Shown: positions 1 to 5,331, counted from the first letter of the stretch. The stretch: DNA of 5,362 nt from Bacteroidales bacterium (GCA_021107975.1 JAIORT010000642.1:1-5362); one strand, 5' to 3'. The notes: a model not told the origin generated them from the letters alone. Translations and numbers: made by a program.

Positions 1-41
1 GATATATATCGGGAGCAAAATAAATATATTTATACTCAGCA

Positions 42-80
42 CTTTGCGTGTTTTGCGGTTCGTCTGCGAGCTTTGCGTGA
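42..80. repeat. Degenerate ~10-bp tandem repeat with TTGCG core
   Basis: CTTTGCGTG occurs at 42-50 and again at 71-79. Between them are two diverged units, TTTTGCGGTT (51-60) and CGTCTGCGAG (61-70). The TTGCG/CTGCG core recurs every 9 to 11 bases. The block lies just past the stop codon of the GGGP synthase-family gene and shows no coding pattern. From memory, similar ACGCAAAG-type blocks are scattered between genes in many Bacteroidota genomes. That comparison is recollection, not a search result. No function can be read from it. Confidence 0.5.
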
Positions 81-114
81 ACCATTTTTATCTCTTTTTA
101 TACTGGACTCTTAT

Positions 115-840
115 TTAAAACGAATACACTACTTCAGCAATTTTCTCAAGAATGGAATGTTGGGTTTCGATGGCGTTGCCCACAACTATAACGTCGGCTC
201 CGGCTTTAAACCTGTCAGAAGCAGATTCGGCAGTTTTGATGCCGCCGCCAATAATCAAAGGAACTGAAATATTCTCTTTTACTTTTTCAATCATGCTTAA
301 AGAAACAGAGTTCATCGCGCCACTGCCACCATCCATGTAAATCAGTTTCAGCCCAAGCATCTCACCTGCCATCGCTGTTGAAACCGCAATTTCATCCTTA
401 TCATTCGGAATAGGTAAGGAATTGCTCATATACGAGGCAGTTGTGGGTTTCCCACTATCAATAAGCATATATCCAGTCGGAAGAATTTCCAAATTACTTT
501 TTTTAAGGTAAGGAGCAGCAATTACGTGCTTACCGATCAGCATGTCGGGATTTCTTCCTGAGATTAAAGATAAAAGCAGAATACCATCAGCTCTATAATT
601 TATCTGAAGAATATCACCCGGAAAAATTATTACAGGAATATTACAATTATCTTTGATTACACTGATTGTAGTATCCATGTTGTCTTTTTCAAGCAAACTT
701 CCACCCACTAAGAAATATGAAACCATCGTCTTTCTTGCCATGGTAACAAGGTCAATCAAACCTTTGCTATTGTATTTGTCAGGGTCAATTAGAACAGCAA
801 ATTGCTTGCGATTATCGGATATGGAAGAATATAGATTCAT
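115..840 (-). CDS. Geranylgeranylglyceryl phosphate synthase family protein (PcrB/GGGPS-like)
   Basis: This TIM-barrel prenyltransferase family joins sn-glycerol-1-phosphate to a polyprenyl diphosphate, making the first ether bond of archaeal-type lipids. The enzyme acts in the cytoplasm next to the membrane. The 241 residues match the family's usual size. Landmarks in order are LIDPDK (17-22), whose aspartate is expected to hold Mg-diphosphate, VGGS (45-48), FPGD (73-76), SGRNPDMLIGKHV (94-106), GYMLIDSGK (123-131), YMDGGSGA (168-175), IGGGIKT (197-203) and VGNAIE (220-225). The last two are the glycine-rich loops that bind phosphate in this barrel. The SGRNPD segment and the overall layout fit the bacterial group II branch (Bacteroidota) better than Bacillus PcrB, but the prenyl chain length cannot be read from sequence. 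The ATG follows an A/T-rich leader without Shine-Dalgarno, normal for the phylum. It lies 79 bp downstream of trxB. No glycerol-1-phosphate dehydrogenase or other ether-lipid gene is in the window. Family is confident, exact substrate is not. Confidence 0.93.
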   Translation of the reverse strand: MNLYSSISDNRKQFAVLIDPDKYNSKGLIDLVTMARKTMVSYFLVGGSLLEKDNMDTTISVIKDNCNIPVIIFPGDILQINYRADGILLLSLISGRNPDMLIGKHVIAAPYLKKSNLEILPTGYMLIDSGKPTTASYMSNSLPIPNDKDEIAVSTAMAGEMLGLKLIYMDGGSGAMNSVSLSMIEKVKENISVPLIIGGGIKTAESASDRFKAGADVIVVGNAIETQHSILEKIAEVVYSF

Positions 841-867
841 AAATCTTTTCTCAAATCAATTGAAATG

Positions 868-875
868 CAAAAATA
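868..875 (-). promoter_or_regulatory. Candidate -7 element (TATTTTTG) for the GGGPS-family gene
   Basis: Read on the minus strand this is TATTTTTG, which fits the TAnnTTTG -7 consensus of the Bacteroidota primary sigma factor. It lies 27 bp before the ATG, giving a leader of roughly 20 nt. No clear TTG -33 element is seen at the expected distance, and the region is very A/T-rich, so a chance match is possible. Confidence 0.35.
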
Positions 876-891
876 AAAGTAATGCTGTAAA

Positions 892-912
892 AATATAAAA
901 TTTTTTTATATT
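892..912 (-). terminator. A/T-only hairpin after trxB, possible weak transcript end
   Basis: AATATAAAA (892-900) and TTTTATATT (904-912) form a perfect 9-bp stem with a 3-nt loop. It sits just beyond the trxB stop codon, between trxB and the next gene. The stem has no G-C pairs and no long U-tract follows it on the minus strand, so it would terminate weakly if at all. Confidence 0.25.
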
Positions 913-919
913 AATCATT

Positions 920-1876
920 TTATTCATAGGAACCTAAAAACCTTTCAGCTTCGATGGCAGCCATACAGCCTGTTCCGGCTGCTGTTACAGCCTGACGGAA
1001 AACATGATCCTGTACGTCTCCGGCTGCAAATACTCCTTCGATATTTGTGGCTGTTGAATCGGGTTTGGTTTTAATATACCCGACCTTATTCATTTCAAGA
1101 TAGTCTTTGAACATGTCGGAATTAGGTTTGTGCCCTATAGCAACAAAGAAACCGTCAATATCTATTTTCTTTTCTTCGCCTGTTTTAACATTCGTCAAAA
1201 TTACTCCGGTAACTTTTTTTGCAAATCCTTCTGTTTCACCAATAATTTCTTTTGGAATATGATCCCAGACAACTTCAATGTTTGAAGTATTTAATACTTT
1301 ATTTTGCATTGCTTTGGAAGCACGGAGTTCATTACGCCTGTGAATGAGATAAACCTTACGGCATAGTTTTGACAGATAGGTTGCTTCTTCTGCTGCCGTA
1401 TCGCCACCTCCAACAATAGCAACATCTTTTCCTTTGTAAAAATATCCGTCGCAGGTGGCACAAGCAGAAACACCATAACCATTATATTCGGCTTCGGAGG
1501 GTAATCCCAGCCATCTGGCAGATGCGCCTGTGGCAATAATAATCGTATCAGCAATAATAATTTTTCCGTCATCAGTTTTAGCCGTAAAAGGTCTTTTAGA
1601 AAGATTCACCTCGTTGATGATTCCCCATCTGATGTCAGCTTCAAATTTTTCAGCCTGCTTTTTAAACTCCTCCATCATTTCCGGTCCGTTCGTACCCTCA
1701 GGATATCCCGGAAAGTTTTCCACGTCAGTTGTTTCGGTTAACTGACCGCCGGGTTGTAATCCTTGGTATAAGATAGGTTTCAGGTCAGCTCTTGCGGCAT
1801 AAATAGCTGCTGTATAACCTGCCGGTCCCGATCCTATGATCAGGCATTGGGTTTTATCAATATTTTCTTCGCTCAT
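920..1876 (-). CDS. trxB: Thioredoxin-disulfide reductase
   Basis: This cytoplasmic flavoenzyme moves electrons from NADPH through FAD and a redox-active disulfide to thioredoxin, which supplies ribonucleotide reductase and protein-disulfide repair. The 318 residues are the usual length of low-molecular-weight TrxB. An N-terminal FAD Rossmann motif GSGPAG lies at 15-20. The inserted NADPH domain carries the active-site pair C139-A-T-C142 followed by D143, the nucleotide loop GGGDTAAEEA (156-165), and HRR (179-181), which favours NADPH over NADH. The FAD domain resumes with GVFAAGDVQD (281-290) and RQAVTAAGTG (294-303). All catalytic and cofactor motifs are present, so the enzyme should be functional. 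The ATG is set by the short leader before the FAD fold and follows an A-rich stretch without Shine-Dalgarno. The gene runs in the same direction as the GGGPS-family gene downstream and is divergent from tRNA-Pro. No thioredoxin gene is in the window. Confidence 0.97.
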   Translation of the reverse strand: MSEENIDKTQCLIIGSGPAGYTAAIYAARADLKPILYQGLQPGGQLTETTDVENFPGYPEGTNGPEMMEEFKKQAEKFEADIRWGIINEVNLSKRPFTAKTDDGKIIIADTIIIATGASARWLGLPSEAEYNGYGVSACATCDGYFYKGKDVAIVGGGDTAAEEATYLSKLCRKVYLIHRRNELRASKAMQNKVLNTSNIEVVWDHIPKEIIGETEGFAKKVTGVILTNVKTGEEKKIDIDGFFVAIGHKPNSDMFKDYLEMNKVGYIKTKPDSTATNIEGVFAAGDVQDHVFRQAVTAAGTGCMAAIEAERFLGSYE

Positions 1877-1992
1877 TTTATATTGCTTTTATATGTTTAC
1901 TATTTACGATTTGATTTTGCCCGTGTGTCTAAAATTATGCCAACAGTATTAAATCGTTTAATTGTAACAATTTGATTGTTTGGCAAAGAAAA

Positions 1993-2000
1993 CAAAAATA
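1993..2000 (-). promoter_or_regulatory. Candidate -7 element (TATTTTTG) for trxB
   Basis: On the minus strand this reads TATTTTTG, matching the Bacteroidota TAnnTTTG motif. It would start a transcript about 110 nt before the trxB ATG. No good TTG -33 box is seen at 19 to 21 bp, and the surrounding sequence is A/T-rich, so this is tentative. Confidence 0.3.
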
Positions 2001-2059
2001 TGTCAATCTGTCTTGTTTTTAAATAGGTAAATAGAATTCTTTATTTGGAATTTTATATA

Positions 2060-2067
2060 TATCTTTG
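2060..2067 (+). promoter_or_regulatory. -7 promoter element (TATCTTTG) for tRNA-Pro
   Basis: TATCTTTG is an exact fit to the Bacteroidota TAnnTTTG -7 consensus. It ends 11 bp before the mature 5' end of tRNA-Pro, so transcription would start a few bases before the tRNA, as expected for a tRNA gene. A TTTG lies at 2044-2047, but its spacing (12 bp) is shorter than usual for a -33 box. Confidence 0.6.
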
Positions 2068-2078
2068 CAACTTGTTTT

Positions 2079-2153
2079 CGGGGTGTGGCGCAGTCCGGTT
2101 AGCGTGCTTGACTGGGGGTCAAGAGGTCGGGAGTTCGAATCTCCCCACTCCGA
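2079..2153 (+). tRNA. tRNA-Pro (anticodon GGG)
   Basis: The full cloverleaf can be drawn by hand. The acceptor stem CGGGGTG (2079-2085) pairs with CACTCCG (2146-2152), with one G-T pair, and the discriminator is A2153. The D stem GCGC/GCGT (2088-2091 and 2102-2105) closes a loop containing GG. The anticodon stem CTTGA/TCAAG (2107-2111 and 2119-2123) presents CTGGGGG with anticodon GGG at 2114-2116. The variable loop has 5 nt. The T stem GGGAG/CTCCC (2129-2133 and 2141-2145) closes TTCGAAT. The anticodon reads the proline codons CCC and CCU. The C1-G72 pair is typical of bacterial tRNA-Pro. The 3' CCA is not encoded, so it must be added after transcription. The gene has its own promoter motif and terminator. 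Confidence 0.96.
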
Positions 2154-2156
2154 CAG

Positions 2157-2190
2157 AAAAGGGTTGATGAAAGAATTAGCCCTTTTTTTT
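2157..2190 (+). terminator. Rho-independent-type terminator of tRNA-Pro
   Basis: AAAAGGGTT (2157-2165) pairs with AGCCCTTTT (2178-2186), with one T-G pair and a 12-nt loop, and runs into an eight-T tract (2183-2190). It begins four bases after the tRNA discriminator base, so it should end the tRNA-Pro transcript. Confidence 0.7.
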
Positions 2191-2223
2191 ATGATTATCA
2201 AATTGCACAGTCCGGTTAGCGCG

Positions 2224-2243
2224 TCCCGACACGGGTGTCGGGA
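2224..2243. repeat. REP-like perfect inverted repeat (8-bp stem, CGGG loop)
   Basis: TCCCGACA and TGTCGGGA are perfect inverted copies around a CGGG tetraloop. The G/C-rich stem contrasts with the A/T-rich surroundings. It occupies the place of the anticodon arm in the tRNA-like remnant. Short palindromes of this CCCGACA...TGTCGGG type are, as I recall, dispersed in Bacteroidota genomes. Copy number cannot be judged from this window. Confidence 0.5.
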
Positions 2244-2248
2244 AGGTC

Positions 2249-2260
2249 GTCCGTACGGAC
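2249..2260. repeat. 12-bp perfect palindrome GTCCGTACGGAC
   Basis: This is a perfect palindrome in the position of the T arm of the tRNA-like remnant, 5 bp after the preceding hairpin. It could fold into a small hairpin or act as a symmetric protein-binding site. Only one copy is in the window. Confidence 0.45.
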
Positions 2261-2281
2261 CACTCCGACAAAAAAATCAAG

Positions 2282-2314
2282 CAGTTACAAAATATTAAAT
2301 GTAACTGTTTTTTT
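2282..2314 (+). terminator. Strong rho-independent terminator after the tRNA-like remnant
   Basis: CAGTTACA (2282-2289) and TGTAACTG (2300-2307) form a perfect 8-bp stem with a 10-nt A/T loop, followed by seven T residues (2308-2314). The T-tract gives plus-strand direction. Its position 12 bp after the tRNA-like element suggests that element was, or still is, a separate transcription unit. Confidence 0.75.
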
Positions 2315-2524
2315 ATTTGCACGCCATTTACACTCAAATGTGAATTTTCCTTTTATGGTTTTGTAATTTGTAATACTAATAAGATCATTTTCTTTTCTAC
2401 TCATAAAGGTACAAATCTCCACCGTTTATTTTATCTTTGTCTATTTATCTTTTTGAAGTTATAATCAGCCTACGAAAAAGAAATAAAATTGCAAACCAAC
2501 AAAATCGGATTTAAACTTTGAAAA
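2315..2524. other. A/T-rich intergenic stretch, nothing firm recognised
   Basis: There is no convincing gene here. TATCTTTG at 2432-2439 matches the Bacteroidota TAnnTTTG -7 motif on the plus strand and could drive the small frame that starts at 2525, with a leader of about 80 nt. No -33 box is evident. On the minus strand a 39-codon frame (2404 to 2285) exists, but it ends inside the terminator stem and resembles no family I know. Confidence 0.4.
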
Positions 2525-2561
2525 ATGAAAGGAATAACGCAATTACATCAAGGAAAAGTTT

Positions 2562-2595
2562 GGATAGTTTCGACTATCCGGAAATCCCGGATAGT
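2562..2595. repeat. Two overlapping, mutually exclusive hairpins
   Basis: GGATAGT (2562-2568) pairs with ACTATCC (2573-2579) around a TTCG loop. The same middle segment, extended as ACTATCCGG (2573-2581), can instead pair with CCGGATAGT (2587-2595) around a 5-nt loop. Allowing one G-T pair, the second stem extends to 11 bp. The two folds cannot form at once. This resembles an attenuator or a nested repeat, but no T-tract follows and no regulated gene is obvious downstream. Confidence 0.55.
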
Positions 2596-2647
2596 TGACT
2601 TATTAAGTATCTTTAAGGTTGTAAATTATTACCTTAGAAGCGCAAAA

Positions 2648-2674
2648 TTTGGTATAGCAAAATACGATACCAAA
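2648..2674. repeat. 8-bp inverted repeat TTTGGTAT / ATACCAAA
   Basis: TTTGGTAT (2648-2655) and ATACCAAA (2667-2674) are perfect inverted copies separated by 11 bp. The repeat lies 2 bp before the longer 27-bp palindrome and forms part of a cluster of inverted repeats in the same small frame. Confidence 0.5.
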
Positions 2675-2676
2675 AT

Positions 2677-2703
2677 CTTGAAGTCACAATTTGTGACTTC
2701 AAG
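2677..2703. repeat. 27-bp perfect palindrome (13-bp arms, single central T)
   Basis: CTTGAAGTCACAA (2677-2689) and TTGTGACTTCAAG (2691-2703) are exact reverse complements around T2690. In the plus-strand frame the palindrome encodes LKSQFVTS. That peptide is conserved in ORF6N proteins, and its codons can be palindromic by nature. It could equally be an operator or a cruciform-forming site. On RNA it would fold into a near-continuous hairpin, but no T-tract follows, so it is not a terminator. Confidence 0.7.
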
Positions 2704-2710
2704 TTCATAA

Positions 2711-2907
2711 AATAACCGATCGTAAAATGCGACCACAAGATTCAAGCAATGACTGATAAACACCTATCGCCTTATACCTGCTTGCCGATGTTTGGGATCT
2801 ATTGGTAGCAGCAGGCTTCATCCCTAAAAGCTTTCCGGGTTCAGCATGACCCTTTGCTGTAATTTTGATCGTTATATTTGGCGGGCTCCTTACCGAGCTA
2901 ACTTTTA
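2711..2907. other. Intergenic stretch, nothing recognised
   Basis: This lies between the small plus-strand frame and the end of the permease gene, which reads toward it. All plus-strand frames are broken. On the minus strand one frame is open from within the permease's C-terminal codons down to a stop at 2705-2707. Its only useful ATG (2819-2821) gives 38 residues of no known family. GGGTTCAGCATGACCC (2837-2852) has short self-complementary ends (GGGT/ACCC), too short to call a hairpin. No convincing terminator for the permease was found. Confidence 0.4.
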
Positions 2908-5331
2908 TTATTCGTTGCGCAATGACTGCGAAGGGTTCACAAGAGCCGTTTTGATGGTATGGTGGCTGATGGTAGCAAGTGCAATGGCAAGCGCGATGAA
3001 AAATCCAATCAGGAAATCGGTTACCTGAAGATTGATCCGGTAATGATAGTTTTGCAGCCAGTTATCCGCTATCCAATAAATAAAGGGCATGGCTATAGCC
3101 GTTGAAATAAGAACCATGATCATAATCTCTTTAGCCACCAAAAACCAGATGTTTTGAATTGAAGCACCAAATGTTTTCCGAACACCAATTTCTTTGGTTC
3201 GCTGCTGAACGGTAAAGGAGGTCAATCCATACAAACCCAGGGAAGCAATGAGTATGCCCAGTATGGTAAATAGGATTGCCAGTTGTGCATTTTGCTTTTC
3301 TTCTTTATACAAGCGTTCAAAATCCTCATCCATGAAAAAGTATTGCATGGGATCGTTATTCGTAAAGGAACCCCATACTTCTTCTATTTTTTCAATGGTG
3401 CCTGCTGAAGTTGTCGGAGACAACTTTATGCTGATATAACCCCAGTTTATGTCGTCGTTCTTGAACCGGAGGATGTAGGGCGTGATGCCACTCCTGAGCG
3501 ACTCATGGTGAAAATCCTTTGCTACACCGATAATTGGCATATAAGTAACTTCATCCGATTCATTATCTATGATCATAAAACGGATGGAAAAAGGATCATC
3601 CATCAAAAAGCTGCGAACAGCATTTTCATTAACAATGCAGGCATCCTTGTCTGTGGTGAAAGATGGATCGAAAAACCTTCCGGATGATATTTTAATACCA
3701 TAGGTTTCAAGGTAATCAAAATCCACCCAGTTGGTCTGGAGTAAGTATGACTCCTCAGTCCTGCCTTTAATCATATAGCCGTTATTGTTGTTGTTATGTC
3801 CGGGAACCGCCGTAGATGAAGCTACATTAACAACATCAGGGATTTTTCGCAGCTCTTCTTTAAAACTTTTAATTTTATTACCGATTGTACTTGCACGCCG
3901 GATCACCAGTACATGTTCTTTGTTAAATCCTAAATCTTTATTGAGCATAAACTGAATCTGCCTGAACATGATCAATGTACCTACGATCAGGATGATTGAA
4001 ATTGAAAATTGCAAAACCACCAGGATACACTTCAGCTTTCCGCTTCCACGGTTACCAATTCGCATCCCTTTTAATACCATGTACGGATTAAAAGAAGAAA
4101 GATAGAAAGCCGGGTAACTACCGGCTATGATCCCGATAATTGCTGAACAAATGATCATTCCCGGAATGGTGTACCAGTTGCTCAGATAACCAACTATTAG
4201 ATTAATCCCCAGAAGTTTATTGAAGTAGGGCAGGGATATTTCGGTTATTAAAATGGTAAAAAGTAAGGCAAAGAGAGATAGTATAATGGTTTCGACCAGG
4301 AATTGACTGATGAGTAAACCCCTGGTTGAGCCGCTGACTTTTTTTATTCCGACCTCTTTTGCCCTCCTGGATGCCTGTGCCGTTGACAGGTTCATAAAAT
4401 TTATGGAGGCAATCACAATAATAAGAACGGCAATACTTCCAAAAATCCACAGATATTTCGGATCGTTGGCAGATTTCAGATCCTGATCAATGGACGGGTC
4501 TAAGTGGATGTCGGTCAGTTTCTGTAAATACATGTTGTATTTATTTCCCTGTGCCAAAAATTCTTGTATGGATATGCCAAAAAACCTGGATACTTCCGGA
4601 CCCACATATTTTACGATCATGTCAGAAAACCTGTTATTTGCAAGTTCAGGTTCTGTATTGGAATGTAAAAGCACATAAGTGTTAAAACTATTGGAAAGCC
4701 ACTGGTTGTCGTCAGCCCTTGGATTTGTCATAAAAGATCCGATGACATTGGCATTGAAATGTGTTGTCTCCGGAATATCTTCCATAACACCTGTAACCCT
4801 GTACATGGTGCTGTCATTACCGATTTTTAGCATTTTATTGATGGGATCTTCCTCGCCGAATATTTTTTTGGCAGTTGTTTCGGAAACAACCACCGTATAT
4901 GGCTCGTTTAGAACGAAATCCTTTTGACCCTGCAACAAGGAGATAGAAAAAAAGTTAAAAAATGAAGAGTCGGCTTCAATAAAGGCTTTTTCCGTAAAAT
5001 GATGATCCTGGTATTTAATGACTGTTTCTCCCCAACCATTTATCCTAAGAAAGTCCTCTACCTCAGGAAACTCATTAAGCATGGTAGGTCCTATGGGAGA
5101 TGCTGTTGAGGTAACTGTTACTTCCTGTCCACTTATTTTTCCGTTCAAAATAACCCTGAATATCCGATCTTTTTTTTCGTTGTACTGATCATAGCTTAGT
5201 TCATATCTGATAAAAAGCACAATAATCAAGCTGCATGTAAGTCCAATCGCCAACCCGAGGACGTTGATGAATACATAAGCCTTTTGCCTTTTGAATGCCC
5301 GGAAACTATATTTTAACAGGTTCTTAATCAT
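2908..5331 (-). CDS. ABC transporter permease, MacB/FtsX family
   Basis: This inner-membrane permease has the duplicated Bacteroidota FtsX/MacB layout. Eight membrane segments are visible near residues 18-43, 293-315, 343-366, 386-412, 434-456, 684-706, 731-755 and 771-793. A large periplasmic domain (about 44-290) follows TM1 and a second (about 457-683) follows TM5, both of MacB-PCD type. The cytoplasmic coupling motifs are repeated: SRRAKEVGIKKVSGS (321-335) and QQRTKEIGVRKTFGA (709-723). These contact the ATPase. The 807 residues and both termini (MIKNLLKYSFRAFKRQKAYVF at the start, NPSQSLRNE at the end) are normal for the group, so the gene looks intact. Relatives act as mechanotransmitters that use ATP hydrolysis to drive periplasmic events, such as efflux through TolC-like ducts or lipoprotein release, rather than transport through their own membrane domain. 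Substrate is unknown. The protein has no ATP-binding domain of its own and none is in the window. The ATG follows an A-rich leader without Shine-Dalgarno. Confidence 0.92.
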   Translation of the reverse strand: MIKNLLKYSFRAFKRQKAYVFINVLGLAIGLTCSLIIVLFIRYELSYDQYNEKKDRIFRVILNGKISGQEVTVTSTASPIGPTMLNEFPEVEDFLRINGWGETVIKYQDHHFTEKAFIEADSSFFNFFSISLLQGQKDFVLNEPYTVVVSETTAKKIFGEEDPINKMLKIGNDSTMYRVTGVMEDIPETTHFNANVIGSFMTNPRADDNQWLSNSFNTYVLLHSNTEPELANNRFSDMIVKYVGPEVSRFFGISIQEFLAQGNKYNMYLQKLTDIHLDPSIDQDLKSANDPKYLWIFGSIAVLIIVIASINFMNLSTAQASRRAKEVGIKKVSGSTRGLLISQFLVETIILSLFALLFTILITEISLPYFNKLLGINLIVGYLSNWYTIPGMIICSAIIGIIAGSYPAFYLSSFNPYMVLKGMRIGNRGSGKLKCILVVLQFSISIILIVGTLIMFRQIQFMLNKDLGFNKEHVLVIRRASTIGNKIKSFKEELRKIPDVVNVASSTAVPGHNNNNNGYMIKGRTEESYLLQTNWVDFDYLETYGIKISSGRFFDPSFTTDKDACIVNENAVRSFLMDDPFSIRFMIIDNESDEVTYMPIIGVAKDFHHESLRSGITPYILRFKNDDINWGYISIKLSPTTSAGTIEKIEEVWGSFTNNDPMQYFFMDEDFERLYKEEKQNAQLAILFTILGILIASLGLYGLTSFTVQQRTKEIGVRKTFGASIQNIWFLVAKEIMIMVLISTAIAMPFIYWIADNWLQNYHYRINLQVTDFLIGFFIALAIALATISHHTIKTALVNPSQSLRNE

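Larger units (their letters stand above)
2205..2270 (+). pseudogene. tRNA-Pro-like chimeric remnant with palindromic arms
   Basis: This stretch aligns with the tRNA-Pro gene upstream. CAGTCCGGTTAGCG (2208-2221) is identical to the tRNA's D-arm region, and CACTCCGACA (2261-2270) is identical to its 3' acceptor strand and the bases after it. Between them the anticodon arm is replaced by an 8-bp perfect hairpin, TCCCGACA-CGGG-TGTCGGGA (2224-2243). The T arm is replaced by the 12-bp palindrome GTCCGTACGGAC (2249-2260). The 5' acceptor strand is missing: the bases before 2205 cannot pair with CACTCCG. There is no TTCGAAT loop and no normal 7-nt anticodon loop, and the D stem has one A-C mismatch. 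It is therefore not a working tRNA. It could be a decayed tandem copy invaded by short palindromic repeats or, less likely, a stable structured RNA. It is followed by its own terminator. Confidence 0.65.
2525..2710 (+). pseudogene. Small hypothetical frame, possible ORF6N-type gene remnant
   Basis: This 61-codon frame starts with ATG after a short A-rich stretch (2521-2524). The product is basic and has no transmembrane segment or signal peptide. The last residues, ILKSQFVTSSS (51-61), resemble the LKSQFVTS(S) segment of Bacteroidota ORF6N-domain DNA-binding proteins. In those proteins this segment is normally followed by GGRRxLPYxFTEQGVAML. Here the frame stops at once, and the rest of that domain cannot be found downstream, so the frame would be a severely truncated fragment. 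The upstream residues do not clearly fit the ORF6N N-terminus (IYTIRGxxVMLDxDLAxLY). The frame contains four inverted repeats, which is unusual for coding DNA. It may be a decayed gene, a chance frame over structured DNA, or a small gene of unknown role. The family link is a weak match made from memory. Confidence 0.3.

Noticed and set aside
1..10. GATATATATC palindrome at the window edge
   Set aside because: A short A/T-rich palindrome expected by chance, with nothing around it to give it meaning.
2019..2201. 60-codon minus-strand frame containing WGDSNSRPLDPQSSTL
   Set aside because: This peptide is the antisense translation of the tRNA-Pro gene, a familiar false protein call. The tRNA explains the sequence fully.
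2079..2270. tRNA-Pro and its partial copy as attachment sites (attL/attR) of an integrated element
   Set aside because: The two copies are only about 115 bp apart, no integrase is present, and the repeated parts are the D-arm and 3' end rather than one continuous 3' block.
2065..2298. 77-codon plus-strand frame across the tRNA and the tRNA-like copy
   Set aside because: It runs through the tRNA, two terminators and the palindromes. It is a shadow of RNA structure, not a protein gene.
2285..2404. 39-codon minus-strand frame from the ATG at 2404 to a stop at 2285
   Set aside because: It ends inside the terminator stem, resembles no family I know, and has no clear minus-strand promoter motif. 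Too short to support as a gene.
2705..2821. 38-codon minus-strand frame downstream of the permease
   Set aside because: The frame is open by continuation from an antiphase reading of the permease gene and resembles nothing recognised. It is probably chance.
4217..4450. 77-codon minus-strand frame and other overlapping frames inside the permease gene
   Set aside because: They are out-of-frame shadows of an intact, motif-rich 807-codon gene. The same applies to frames overlapping trxB and the GGGPS-family gene.
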